A stretch of 64,000 nt of DNA from CBDDHT01 sp965227905 (GTDB lineage: Bacteria; Pseudomonadota; Alphaproteobacteria; Rhizobiales; Methyloligellaceae). Shown in pieces: positions 37,853 to 47,143 of this stretch. The stretch spans positions 3,162,001-3,226,000 of the forward strand of contig OZ245780.1 in assembly GCA_965227905.1 (NCBI GenBank). The letters are read 5' to 3'. Below the pieces are notes generated by a model that worked only from the letters and a program-made list of their open reading frames with translations, made no database searches and was not told the DNA's origin. Both the position numbers and the translations under genes were made by a program. Numbering within the stretch: the first letter of the stretch is position 1; every line of letters starts with the position of its first letter.

Positions 37853-37870
37853 ATTTGACCGGGTCATGAA
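37837..37870. repeat. 17-bp perfect tandem duplication at convergent gene ends
   Basis: TTTGACCGGGTCATGAA occurs twice in a row, at 37837-37853 and 37854-37870. The first copy contains the GntR stop codon; the second overlaps the end of the minus-strand ATPase gene. This looks like a recent tandem duplication with no known function. Confidence 0.9.
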
Positions 37871-40575
37871 TCGACATCGGGTTTCTGGAGCCTATGCCGC
37901 AAGACTTTCTCGATTTCCAAGATGATAATGAGCGCAATACCTGTTCCAATGATCGTCCACACCTCGAACATTGAGATGGGGCGGGTCTCAAAGAGCAGTT
38001 GCAGGAATGGGAGATATGTGAAGCCGATCTGCAGAATAATGATCGTGCTCACTCCGATGAGAACGGCCGGCGTGCCAAGAATGCCTTGCCAGGTAAACGA
38101 TGTCGTATGCAGATAGCGTACGGAGAACAGATAAAAGATCTCCATGACAACGATGGTATTGACGACGATGGTCCGCGCTTTTTCCAGCGAGGCACCATCC
38201 GAACTTGCCCACGCAAACATTCCGAATGCGCCGATTGCAAAGAGTATCGATACGAAGACGATACGCCAGATCAGAACGCCGGAAAGCAAAGGTGCATCGG
38301 CGGCACGGGGTGCGCGTTCCATGATGTCGGCTTCGGCGGGCTCAAACGCCAAGACAAGGCCGAGGCCGACGGTCGTGATCATGTTGATCCAGAGGATCTG
38401 GACCGGCGTAATCGGCAGCGTCAGGCCGAAAAGAACCGCAGCAACAATGATCAAGGTCTCACCACCGTTGGTCGGCAGTGTCCAACTGATGACTTTCGTC
38501 AGATTGTCGTAGACGGTCCGTCCTTCTCTGACGGCGGCGACAATCGAGGCAAAGTTGTCGTCGGCCAAAACCATGTCGGCCACTTCTTTAGCTGCTTCCG
38601 TTCCGTTGTTTCCCATGGCAACGCCGACATCGGCCCGTTTGAGAGCGGGTGCATCGTTCACGCCATCGCCGGTCATCGCAATCACTTTGCCGCCAGCCTG
38701 CAAGGATTCGACCAGACGCAACTTGTGCTCCGGGCTTGTTCGAGCGAAGACACTTGCATCGGCTGCAGCGCGGTCGAACGCCGATGGGTCGAGCTCGTCT
38801 AGCATTTGTCCAGTCAGGACAGCGTCCGGCGTCGCAAGACCGAGGTCTGCGGCGATGGTGCTGGATGTCGTCGCATGATCGCCGGTGATCATTTTTACGT
38901 CGATGCCGGCGCGGCGCGACTCTGCAACCGCCGTGATGGCCGCGGGGCGCGGTGGATCGATCAGCCCGACGATTCCCTCGAGTGACAAACCCTGCTCAAC
39001 GTCGGAGGAGTCCAGATCACGTTGTTCTTCCGGCAGTTGCCGTGAAGCAAGGGCAAGTACGCGGTGACCTTGTCGGGCAAGTTCGTCAATCGACCGTTGC
39101 CAATAGTCCAGGTCGATTGGGCTTTGCCCCGTCGAATCGCGTTGATGACTGCACATTTCGAGTATGCGTTCAGGTGCACCCTTGACGAAGCTGTAAGTGG
39201 ACTTGTTGGGCCCATGATGCAGGGTTGCCATATAGCGGTGCTCGGAATCGAACGGTATTTCGTCAAGCCGGGGAAAGTCCTCGATGAGTTCGTCGCGACC
39301 GTAACCAGCTTTCAATCCGAGAGTGACCAGTGCTCCTTCCATGGGGTCTCCGTCGACGACCCAAGCTCCCTGCTCTGTCTGTCGGAGCGAGGCGTCATTG
39401 CAAAGGAGTGCCGTGCGGCTGAGCAGAGAAAGAGGGGCAGCGTCGGCAACATCGATCTCCTCCTCATCCAAACGGAAGCAGCCCTTCGGGGCATACCCGA
39501 TTCCAACAACATCCACTGTGCAATCGGACAAGATTACCTTTGTCACGGTCATTTCGTTGCGTGTGAATGTCCCGGTCTTGTCGGAACAGATGGTGGATAT
39601 GGATCCCAGGGTTTCGACAGCGGGGAGATGACGGATGATGGCGTTTCGTTCAGCCATACGTTGAACGCCAATTGCCAGTGTGATTGTCATTACCGCCGGA
39701 AGACCCTCGGGAATGGCGGCCACTGCCATACCCACCATCGTCATGAAAGCGTCGGAATGGGTGTAGTTCCGGACCAGCACTGCGAACGCAAATGTCACGG
39801 CGGCAAGAGCAAGAATAACACTGGTCAGAATCCTGGCGAACGCATTCATTTGCCGGATCAACGGTGTTTCGAGTTTTCGGACATGACTCAGCAGCATGCT
39901 GATGCGCCCCAACTCGGTGGTTGATCCCGTTGCAACAACCACACCCGACCCAAGGCCTGACGTGACGAGCGTGCCGGAAAAGGCCATGCACTTCCGGTCG
40001 CCCAGTGCGACGTCGCCAGGCATTGGCGACGTGCCTTTCTCGACAGGCACGGATTCACCGGTTAGCACCGCCTCATCGATACGAAGATTGCGCGCCTTCA
40101 TGAGCCGTACGTCGGCTCCGACCCGATCGCCGGCCTCCAGCAAAAGCGTATCGCCGGGAACGATTTCGACAGCATTCACTGTGACTCGGCGACCGTCTCG
40201 CAGGACCGACGCTCTGGGGCTGATCATATCCCGAATGGCATCAAGGGCTTTTTCGGCGCGTCCCTCCTGTATGAAGCCAATCGCAGCATTCAGAACGACA
40301 ACAGCGAGAATTACCGACGCGTCAATCGTGTGTTCGAGAACGGCCGCAACGATCGCGGCAACGATGAGGACATAGATAAGAAGATTGTTGAACTGGGTCA
40401 GCAAACGCAAAATGGGGCCTCGACCGCCTGTTGCAGGCAGCGCGTTCAGTCCATACCGCTTAAGCCTGATCGCGGCTTCATCTTGGGAAAGGCCGTTGAG
40501 GTCCGCCTGGAGGTCGTGCAGCGTGTCGGAGATTTCGCGTGCATGCCATGCCGGCTGCATCTGCTCGTCGCTCAT
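37864..40575 (-). CDS. P2-type cation-transporting ATPase
   Basis: This 903-aa ion pump has the phosphorylation site DKTGTFT with Asp332, TGES (in LTGESVPVEKG), the hinge TGDGVNDAPALKRADVGVAMG, and the transmembrane helix 4 motif IPEGLPAVMTITLAIG of the Ca2+/Na+-type P2 branch. About ten membrane helices are expected. An N-terminal cation ATPase domain (LQADLNGLSQDEAAIRLKRYGLNALP) is present. It likely exports Ca2+ or another divalent or Na+; the ion is not settled by sequence. It lies just upstream of psiE in the reading direction's continuation: psiE begins the pair, and its stop is 12 bases before this start. Confidence 0.93.
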   Translation of the reverse strand: MSDEQMQPAWHAREISDTLHDLQADLNGLSQDEAAIRLKRYGLNALPATGGRGPILRLLTQFNNLLIYVLIVAAIVAAVLEHTIDASVILAVVVLNAAIGFIQEGRAEKALDAIRDMISPRASVLRDGRRVTVNAVEIVPGDTLLLEAGDRVGADVRLMKARNLRIDEAVLTGESVPVEKGTSPMPGDVALGDRKCMAFSGTLVTSGLGSGVVVATGSTTELGRISMLLSHVRKLETPLIRQMNAFARILTSVILALAAVTFAFAVLVRNYTHSDAFMTMVGMAVAAIPEGLPAVMTITLAIGVQRMAERNAIIRHLPAVETLGSISTICSDKTGTFTRNEMTVTKVILSDCTVDVVGIGYAPKGCFRLDEEEIDVADAAPLSLLSRTALLCNDASLRQTEQGAWVVDGDPMEGALVTLGLKAGYGRDELIEDFPRLDEIPFDSEHRYMATLHHGPNKSTYSFVKGAPERILEMCSHQRDSTGQSPIDLDYWQRSIDELARQGHRVLALASRQLPEEQRDLDSSDVEQGLSLEGIVGLIDPPRPAAITAVAESRRAGIDVKMITGDHATTSSTIAADLGLATPDAVLTGQMLDELDPSAFDRAAADASVFARTSPEHKLRLVESLQAGGKVIAMTGDGVNDAPALKRADVGVAMGNNGTEAAKEVADMVLADDNFASIVAAVREGRTVYDNLTKVISWTLPTNGGETLIIVAAVLFGLTLPITPVQILWINMITTVGLGLVLAFEPAEADIMERAPRAADAPLLSGVLIWRIVFVSILFAIGAFGMFAWASSDGASLEKARTIVVNTIVVMEIFYLFSVRYLHTTSFTWQGILGTPAVLIGVSTIIILQIGFTYLPFLQLLFETRPISMFEVWTIIGTGIALIIILEIEKVLRHRLQKPDVDS

Positions 40576-40587
40576 GTTTCACCCCTA

Positions 40588-41052
40588 CTAGACCTTTCTG
40601 GCAATCAGCCAGTAGGTCAGACCGAGTGCCAGGACGACAGCGGCTGTCGCCCAGACATACTCGTGGGAAATTTCCTTGAAATCGAAGACGATGACTTTAC
40701 GGGCAACTGCCATCAGGGCCGTCGCGATCACCAGCTTGACGTGGATAACGTCTTCGCGGAGGTAGACCGTAATGTTGATGAAGATCTCGATAGCGATCAA
40801 GACTGCGAGAAAGGCTCCGAAAGTCTGAAGAATATCGCCGATATTCAGTAGCAGGATCGGTGGTTCGGTCAGCTTCTGATAGAGGATGTATAAGACATCA
40901 CCGATCCCCCATAAGATGACCAGAACCATCAGGATCGCCAGCGCACGGACTGCATATTGGATCACAGTATGCAGAACACGTATCAGTGGGTCCCGCTGCT
41001 CCGTGGCGAAACCACCATGTTCATCGGTCGGATCGTAATTGTCGTCCGGCAT
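40588..41052 (-). CDS. psiE: PsiE family membrane protein
   Basis: This 154-aa protein has four hydrophobic helices (AVRALAILMVLVILWGIGDVLYIL, TFGAFLAVLIAIEIFINITVYL, a third and AAAVVLALGLTYWLIA) and a charged N-terminus, which fits the phosphate-starvation-inducible PsiE family. It is an inner membrane protein of unknown action. It lies 12 bases upstream of the ATPase gene on the same strand and is probably cotranscribed with it, which suggests ion stress or energy regulation. The symbol follows family resemblance. Confidence 0.85.
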   Translation of the reverse strand: MPDDNYDPTDEHGGFATEQRDPLIRVLHTVIQYAVRALAILMVLVILWGIGDVLYILYQKLTEPPILLLNIGDILQTFGAFLAVLIAIEIFINITVYLREDVIHVKLVIATALMAVARKVIVFDFKEISHEYVWATAAVVLALGLTYWLIARKV

Positions 41053-41158
41053 GGAAATGCCTCGATTTCAAAATCCAGGTTCTGCGAGATCAGCATCATG
41101 TGTGCACCGCTATAGCCTTGACCCAGATCAGAGTAGGACAATCGGACCGACTCATTGA

Positions 41159-41392
41159 ATGGCGCATGCTGTAATGAGAACCGGAACGAACAGTACCGGC
41201 ATCGTTCGGTATGCAAATGAGATACAAGCCGAGCTTATTGTGCTGGGCCTGCGCAATACGGCCTATGAAAGTCCATTTCGCGGAACGACGTCGGAGCAGA
41301 TCGTCCGTATGAGCGGCCCACCCCTATTGGTCGTCGCCGATGCGATCATCGATGATCCACCTTGCGACACGCTGGCCGTCAAGGTCTGGTGA
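41159..41392 (+). pseudogene. Truncated universal stress protein (C-terminal half)
   Basis: The 77-aa frame matches only the second half of a UspA domain: STGIVRYANEIQAELIVLGLRN corresponds to the helix and strand before the ATP loop, and GTTSEQIVRMSGPPLLVVAD to the terminal strand. The upstream 100 bases show no Usp N-terminus in any frame that I could recognise. It is therefore probably a decayed gene. A short functional protein cannot be excluded, but the ribosome site is poor. Confidence 0.7.
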
Positions 41393-41441
41393 GTGAGATC
41401 AGCAGTTCCGAAGACGTTGGTAAACGGCACATGTCTGCGCC

Positions 41442-42623
41442 CTAGAAAGATGGAGCGTAGCTGGCTGACTGCGACAGCGATGTAAAAGCACTCTCCATGT
41501 CGCTGATAAGGTCATCAACATGTTCGAGGCCCACATGGAAACGGACCATGGGCCCCGATCCGATCATATTCGTTGAGAATATGCGGTCCTGGTAGGGAGC
41601 GACAGGCATTGCCAAACTCTCGAACCCGCCCCAGGAACTGCCGACGAAGAAAAGCTGTAGGCAGTCTACAAATGCGTCGGCATTGAACCCTGGATTGAAT
41701 TTTATGGTCAGAAGTCCATTGCAGCCATTGGCGTCACGCTGCCAAACCTCGTGCCCGGGATGTCCTTTCAAACCAGGATGGAGGACGTCTTCGACTTCGG
41801 GACTGTCCAAGAGCCATTTCGCCACTGCAAGGCTGGCTTGCCCGTGATGTGCCATTCGCAACCCCAAGGTGCGCATTCCGCGTAGACAGGCATAAGCATC
41901 ATCCGGCGAGAGGGTTTGCCCCACGTCGTGGGTCAATGCTCTGAGAGGACCACACGCTTCGCCACGCGCACTCACAGCGCCCATCATGAGGTCTGCGTGA
42001 CCGCCCAGATACTTTGTGCCTGCCACAACAGATACATCGCAGCCCAGTTTCAATGGGTGATAGAGCCAGCTCGAGCCGTAGGTGTTGTCTGTAATCACCG
42101 TCAGTCCGTGCGATTTTGCATTGGCACAGATAGCCGGCAGATCCATCACCTCATAGGTTTGAGATGCCGGCGACTCGACAATGATTGCGCGTGTTTCCGG
42201 CTTGACCCAAGGTGCCAGATCGACAGTGTCCCATGGGAAATAGTCGACCGTTACGCCATTGCGCTTCAACTGCCTTTCACAGAAGCGGCGCGTCGCACCG
42301 AAGATCGTATCTACAATCAGAAGGTGATCGCCAGCGCCGACGAATGCCGAAATCGCCGTTGCCAACGCCGCGACTCCGGTGGGGTACAGGAATGTAGCGT
42401 CGGCTGCTTCCATGTCGCGGATCGCTTCTGCGAGTGTATGTGCCGTCGTTGTTCCCCGTCGCCCATAGGACAAGACGGTATCATCGGATTCGCGGCGAAC
42501 CTTGGCGTCACGATATGTCGCGACCGTGTCATGCAGGATCGTGGAAGCGCGCATGACGGGAGGATTTGCGGTGCCGGGCGTCGGGGAGCGGCCATAGTGC
42601 ATGAGCTTGGTTTCACGTCGCAT
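41442..42623 (-). CDS. metC: Cystathionine beta-lyase-like PLP enzyme
   Basis: This 393-aa enzyme of the Cys/Met metabolism PLP family cleaves C-S bonds. The PLP lysine is Lys204 in VAGTKYLGGHADLMMG. MRRETKLMHYGRSP is a typical N-terminus, and GGAGG-type ribosome signal GGAGGC precedes ATG 42623. This start overlaps the end of the rhodanese gene by 11 bases, which shows tight coupling. The frame is open upstream to 42686, but this lies inside the rhodanese gene. By context it may release sulfur for the rhodanese, rather than serve methionine synthesis. The symbol is by family. Confidence 0.88.
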   Translation of the reverse strand: MRRETKLMHYGRSPTPGTANPPVMRASTILHDTVATYRDAKVRRESDDTVLSYGRRGTTTAHTLAEAIRDMEAADATFLYPTGVAALATAISAFVGAGDHLLIVDTIFGATRRFCERQLKRNGVTVDYFPWDTVDLAPWVKPETRAIIVESPASQTYEVMDLPAICANAKSHGLTVITDNTYGSSWLYHPLKLGCDVSVVAGTKYLGGHADLMMGAVSARGEACGPLRALTHDVGQTLSPDDAYACLRGMRTLGLRMAHHGQASLAVAKWLLDSPEVEDVLHPGLKGHPGHEVWQRDANGCNGLLTIKFNPGFNADAFVDCLQLFFVGSSWGGFESLAMPVAPYQDRIFSTNMIGSGPMVRFHVGLEHVDDLISDMESAFTSLSQSASYAPSF

Positions 42624-44214
42624 GTCGTGTTGCCTCCGCACCGTTTGCCGGGTGCAAGGGGCGCAGAGCGCCCCGTTCCTGATCATCGAGTTGATCGATC
42701 AAACCAAGCTCCCACTCCAGATAACGCCGGGCCGCATCGAGATTCCCATCGTGCCGGTCATGCACGAAGAACAGATGGTCGATACAGTCCGCCTCAGAAG
42801 GAAAGTCAGGTGTTTCGACGACGTTGAATCCTGCGGATTGCCAGTCTTCCGGAGAACCCTGAACAACCGCGCGAGGTGCTTGTCCGGTGAGCGTTTCGAT
42901 TTCAGTTGCAAGACAAGCCAGGCGAACAGGGCAACGACCCGTCAACACATATGCCTGCTCCTCGGTAATCGCCGACAGGTCGAAGCGCGCGCGTGTCACC
43001 CATGTTGCGCCTTCGATGTGGCCGGACCGATAGTCAAGGCCCTTGGAGGCATCGAAGATCTGTGCGCCGGCATCGACGCGTTGTTTCACTTCCTGCAGGT
43101 CGATTGTGTCGACAACGGGTGTAGTGGTCGCATCGCAAATGCCGGTTTCATCTTTTGGTGCGTCCACATCCAGTATCCACACCTGATGGCCCATGCCGGC
43201 CAGCCAGATGGCCGTTGTTGCTGACCGCAGACCATTGTCGCAGCACAGAACGATCCTTGCATTCCGGACGGCAAGCTGCTCGTCGGTCGCCTGGACGAGT
43301 TGACCGCCAGGCGCCGAGCGGGCTCCGGCGGGATGGCCGTTTTCATATTCTTCTTTGCTGCGGACATCGAAGAGGTATGTGGTCCGCCCATTGTCTGCGA
43401 GCCACGCCTGCGCCTCGTTATAGGAGACGCCGCGAAGGGAATAATCGCGGCGCATCTTCGCTGCCAGCTCTGCCCCCTCCGCCCAGGTTTTCTTGTCCGG
43501 CTGAGGCAAAGGCAACGGGTCAGAACCGTGAACCAGGTCGAAACCGGCAAGACGCCACCCCTGTGTGCCGTTCCGCAGAGCGTAGACCGGATTTGGAAGG
43601 CCCAGCATGTTGAGTGTCTGGGCACCGATGATCGAGCGCGTTCGCCCGGCACAGTTCACGATAATCGGTGTTGTGGAGGATGCATTGAACAGCGGCAATC
43701 GATAGCCCAGTTCTGCATTGGGACATGACAGTGCACCCGGTAGCGACATCTTTCGGAATTCCGGTCCGGACCGCCCGTCCAGAAGCAAAATGTCGGCGTC
43801 TTCTTTTTGAAAGTCGTTCAGTTCCTCGGCGGATATGGCAGCCGTATCGAATTCGTGCTCGACCAGCTCTCCAAAGGATTTGGACGGAAGGTTCACGCCC
43901 TTGAACAGTGTATAGCCCGCGCCAGCCCATGCCGGTGCTCCGCCTTCCAATATGGAGATGTTTGTATAGCCGATCCTTTGGAGTGCCCGGGCTGCCCGAG
44001 AGGCTACGCCGTCGGCGTCGTCCATAACAACGCAGCGAACGGAAAGACACGGCATCAAGCGCGGCGCGAGTACTTCCAACTGGCTGTAAGGCAGACTCAC
44101 GCTGAAGAATGGATGCCCTTCACCATACTGACCGTGTTCGCGAACGTCGAGAAACGCGATCTCTTCGCCATCTGTCAGAAGAGGTTTTAATGTTTGAGGA
44201 GAAATGTGTTTCAT
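42613..44214 (-). CDS. Four-domain rhodanese-like sulfurtransferase
   Basis: This 533-aa protein carries four rhodanese-like domains, about residues 1-110, 125-230, 250-360 and 370-480. A catalytic cysteine loop CxGxxR is seen only in domain 2 (Cys188, CAGRTR) and domain 3 (Cys325, CDNGLR). Domain 1 has VVMDDADG at that place, with no cysteine, and domain 4 has the unusual TGRCPVRLAC. It probably moves sulfane sulfur between thiols. No signal peptide is seen, so it is cytoplasmic. It lies between a thiol dioxygenase gene (10-base gap) and a C-S lyase gene (11-base overlap). Confidence 0.9.
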   Translation of the reverse strand: MKHISPQTLKPLLTDGEEIAFLDVREHGQYGEGHPFFSVSLPYSQLEVLAPRLMPCLSVRCVVMDDADGVASRAARALQRIGYTNISILEGGAPAWAGAGYTLFKGVNLPSKSFGELVEHEFDTAAISAEELNDFQKEDADILLLDGRSGPEFRKMSLPGALSCPNAELGYRLPLFNASSTTPIIVNCAGRTRSIIGAQTLNMLGLPNPVYALRNGTQGWRLAGFDLVHGSDPLPLPQPDKKTWAEGAELAAKMRRDYSLRGVSYNEAQAWLADNGRTTYLFDVRSKEEYENGHPAGARSAPGGQLVQATDEQLAVRNARIVLCCDNGLRSATTAIWLAGMGHQVWILDVDAPKDETGICDATTTPVVDTIDLQEVKQRVDAGAQIFDASKGLDYRSGHIEGATWVTRARFDLSAITEEQAYVLTGRCPVRLACLATEIETLTGQAPRAVVQGSPEDWQSAGFNVVETPDFPSEADCIDHLFFVHDRHDGNLDAARRYLEWELGLIDQLDDQERGALRPLHPANGAEATRHAT

Positions 44215-44224
44215 CGGCTCGGTC

Positions 44225-44818
44225 TCAAGTCTTTGTTTTCACGCCGATATCCATGATACGGCATGTGCCATTTTCAAGGTCGAAGCTTGTCCGCCCGCTC
44301 AAAGTCTCCAATGGTTGGCCATAGAAATGCAGGTGCCGGATGACATCTGTGCCGCGGATCTCGACGCTATGAATATCGTCGGCCAGTAGCGCCACGGCAT
44401 TGCCGGGCTTCAGCTCGATGACGTCTTTTTCCTTGAGTTCAGCTCTGCCCTGCACGGAGCCATCATCCAGCCGATCGTAAAGCGTGTTGAACTCGGTCCC
44501 TTCAACCGCCGCGACACACGCCCACGTCGTGTGATCATGGGGCGGGATCTTCTTGCCGGGCCGCATAACATTCAGATAGAGGGTCAATCCGGTCACCGAG
44601 TCCTGCGCAATCTGGAAGCGGTTCTGCTTTTCATTCACGTCGGGTGCGGGAAAATCATTGTCGCCCCATAGTTCAACCCGACCGGCCAGGCTGAGAAGTT
44701 CCGCCTTCACTTTGTCCAAGCGCGTGCGGTCTGGTGGACGATCACCGAGGATCTCGACAGATTTTGAGAGAAGAGATTGAGCAAGGGCTTCTCGTGTCTC
44801 GGCAATTGGCATTCTCAA
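44225..44818 (-). CDS. Three-His thiol dioxygenase (cysteine dioxygenase family)
   Basis: This 197-aa cupin protein carries the iron ligands His94, His96 (PPHDHTTWA) and His150 (ADDIHSVE), plus the LHFYGQPL segment near residue 163 that is typical of cysteine dioxygenase-type enzymes. It adds O2 to a thiol to give a sulfinate. Whether the substrate is cysteine, 3-mercaptopropionate or another thiol cannot be told. It is the first gene of an operon with rhodanese and C-S lyase genes, and is divergent from a LysR gene. Confidence 0.87.
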   Translation of the reverse strand: MRMPIAETREALAQSLLSKSVEILGDRPPDRTRLDKVKAELLSLAGRVELWGDNDFPAPDVNEKQNRFQIAQDSVTGLTLYLNVMRPGKKIPPHDHTTWACVAAVEGTEFNTLYDRLDDGSVQGRAELKEKDVIELKPGNAVALLADDIHSVEIRGTDVIRHLHFYGQPLETLSGRTSFDLENGTCRIMDIGVKTKT

Positions 44819-44885
44819 CCTCGTTTTTTCGTCTCTCAGACCAGCAGCAACAGTAAGGAGATTGCGTCGATCTGAAAAATTAATG

Positions 44886-44913
44886 TTTTTCGAAATTCAA
44901 TGAAAAATATTGA
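44886..44913. promoter_or_regulatory. Putative LysR operator (two overlapping dyads)
   Basis: In the 121-base divergent region between the dioxygenase and LysR genes, TTTTTC (44886-44891) and GAAAAA (44902-44907) form a perfect dyad with a 10-base gap, and TCAAT (44897-44901) and ATTGA (44909-44913) form another. Such AT-rich palindromes are usual for LysR binding. The region is AT-rich and probably overlaps the promoters. Confidence 0.5.
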
Positions 44914-44939
44914 TGTATAACGATCTGAGGAGAGGACCG

Positions 44940-45821
44940 ATGAAATCCGATATTCAGATCAGCCACCTCAAGACACTCATTGCAATTCATGAAGAAGGCG
45001 GGTTCTCCGCTGGAGCGCGGCGCGTGGGTCGTACGCAGTCCGCGGTGACACATCAGATGCAGAATCTCGAGCGGATCGTCGGAACACCATTGTTCACGGC
45101 AAAGGGGCGGCAAAGGGAACTCACGGCAGCAGGAAGAACCCTGGTCCGCCATGGCGGCGAAATCATATCTCTTTGCAACTACGCTGTTTCCGCCTCAGCA
45201 AAAAGTCGGCAAACCGGCATTGTCAGAATCGGTACGCCTCAGGAAGTCGCAGAAGAATTTCTGCCCGAAGTGCTTGCGCAACTTTCGACGCAGGTGCCTG
45301 AAATCAATTTTGTCATCCATGCAGACCGTAGTCCCAATCTGATGGAAATGCTGGAAAGCGGACAGCTTGACCTGGCGATAAGTACCCGGTCCTCCAGCAA
45401 TTATGAGAGCGTCTTGCTGACCAAGATGCCGGTCCTGTGGATCGCCGCACCGAGCTGGCGCCGGGATCCTGCCACGCCATGGCCCCTGGTGTTGACCGAT
45501 GAGCCGAGCATGTTTCGCCGAATTGCATTGTCGGCATTGGATATCGGCGGTTTGACTTATGTCGAGCGCGCGACGTCGCCTTCTCTGGCCGGCGTTCGGC
45601 TGGCGGTCTCAGCCGGCCTGGGAATTACAGCTCGGACGCAATCTGCCTTCCTCGCTGAGACACAGGTTTTGGATGAGAAGATCGGATTGCCCTCGTTACC
45701 GGACATTTCCTATTACCTGCACAGGTCAGTACAGACGACCAATCCAGCCATCGAAGAAACATTTGCGTTGCTGGTCGAGCACGCAAAGCGCATTGATCAA
45801 AGAGCAGGTTCAGAACGATAG
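44940..45821 (+). CDS. LysR family transcription regulator
   Basis: This 293-aa protein starts with the LysR HTH (LKTLIAIHEEGGFSAGARRVGRTQSAVTHQMQNLERIVGTPLF) and ends with a type-2 periplasmic-binding effector domain (PEINFVIHADRSPNLMEMLESGQLDLAISTR). ATG 44940 has a strong GAGGAGAGG upstream. It is divergent from the dioxygenase-rhodanese-lyase operon, the standard layout of a LysR regulator and its target. A thiol or sulfinate effector is a guess. Confidence 0.93.
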   Translation: MKSDIQISHLKTLIAIHEEGGFSAGARRVGRTQSAVTHQMQNLERIVGTPLFTAKGRQRELTAAGRTLVRHGGEIISLCNYAVSASAKSRQTGIVRIGTPQEVAEEFLPEVLAQLSTQVPEINFVIHADRSPNLMEMLESGQLDLAISTRSSSNYESVLLTKMPVLWIAAPSWRRDPATPWPLVLTDEPSMFRRIALSALDIGGLTYVERATSPSLAGVRLAVSAGLGITARTQSAFLAETQVLDEKIGLPSLPDISYYLHRSVQTTNPAIEETFALLVEHAKRIDQRAGSER

Positions 45822-45835
45822 GGGCAAATAGATAT

Positions 45836-45851
45836 GGCGCGATGAAGCGCC
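45836..45851. repeat. Small GC hairpin between LysR and formaldehyde dehydrogenase genes
   Basis: GGCGC (45836-45840) and GCGCC (45847-45851) form a 5-bp stem with a 6-base loop GATGAA, shortly after the LysR stop. It may add to termination together with the larger hairpin at 45879-45908. Confidence 0.35.
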
Positions 45852-45878
45852 GTTCAGTCTTCCGTCGTTGGCAGCCAT

Positions 45879-45908
45879 ATCGGCCCCGGCCCGAAGGCCG
45901 AGGCCGAT
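45879..45908. terminator. GC-rich hairpin at convergent ends
   Basis: ATCGGCCCCGGCC (45879-45891) can pair with GGCCGAGGCCGAT (45896-45908) with one mismatch and a CGAA tetraloop, a strong 13-bp stem between the convergent LysR and formaldehyde dehydrogenase genes. There is no run of T after it, so simple intrinsic termination is not certain. A bidirectional end signal is the best guess. Confidence 0.4.
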
Positions 45909-45927
45909 AGGTCTAAGACAACAACAA

Positions 45928-47037
<1,110 letters not shown>

Positions 47038-47143
47038 GACAGTCCCTCCCCTGTTGTCCTTGCGTTCGTTGGGAAAATTCGTCCCGAATTGTCGTTAACA
47101 TGCACAGAATCGGCGCTCGCGCCAAGACCCCGGCGCTTGGCGT

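Noticed and set aside
41159..41392. Functional universal stress protein
   Set aside because: Only the C-terminal half of the domain is present and no upstream N-terminal part was found.
41916..42827. Long frame antisense to the C-S lyase and rhodanese genes
   Set aside because: Shadow frame; both sense genes have clear catalytic motifs.
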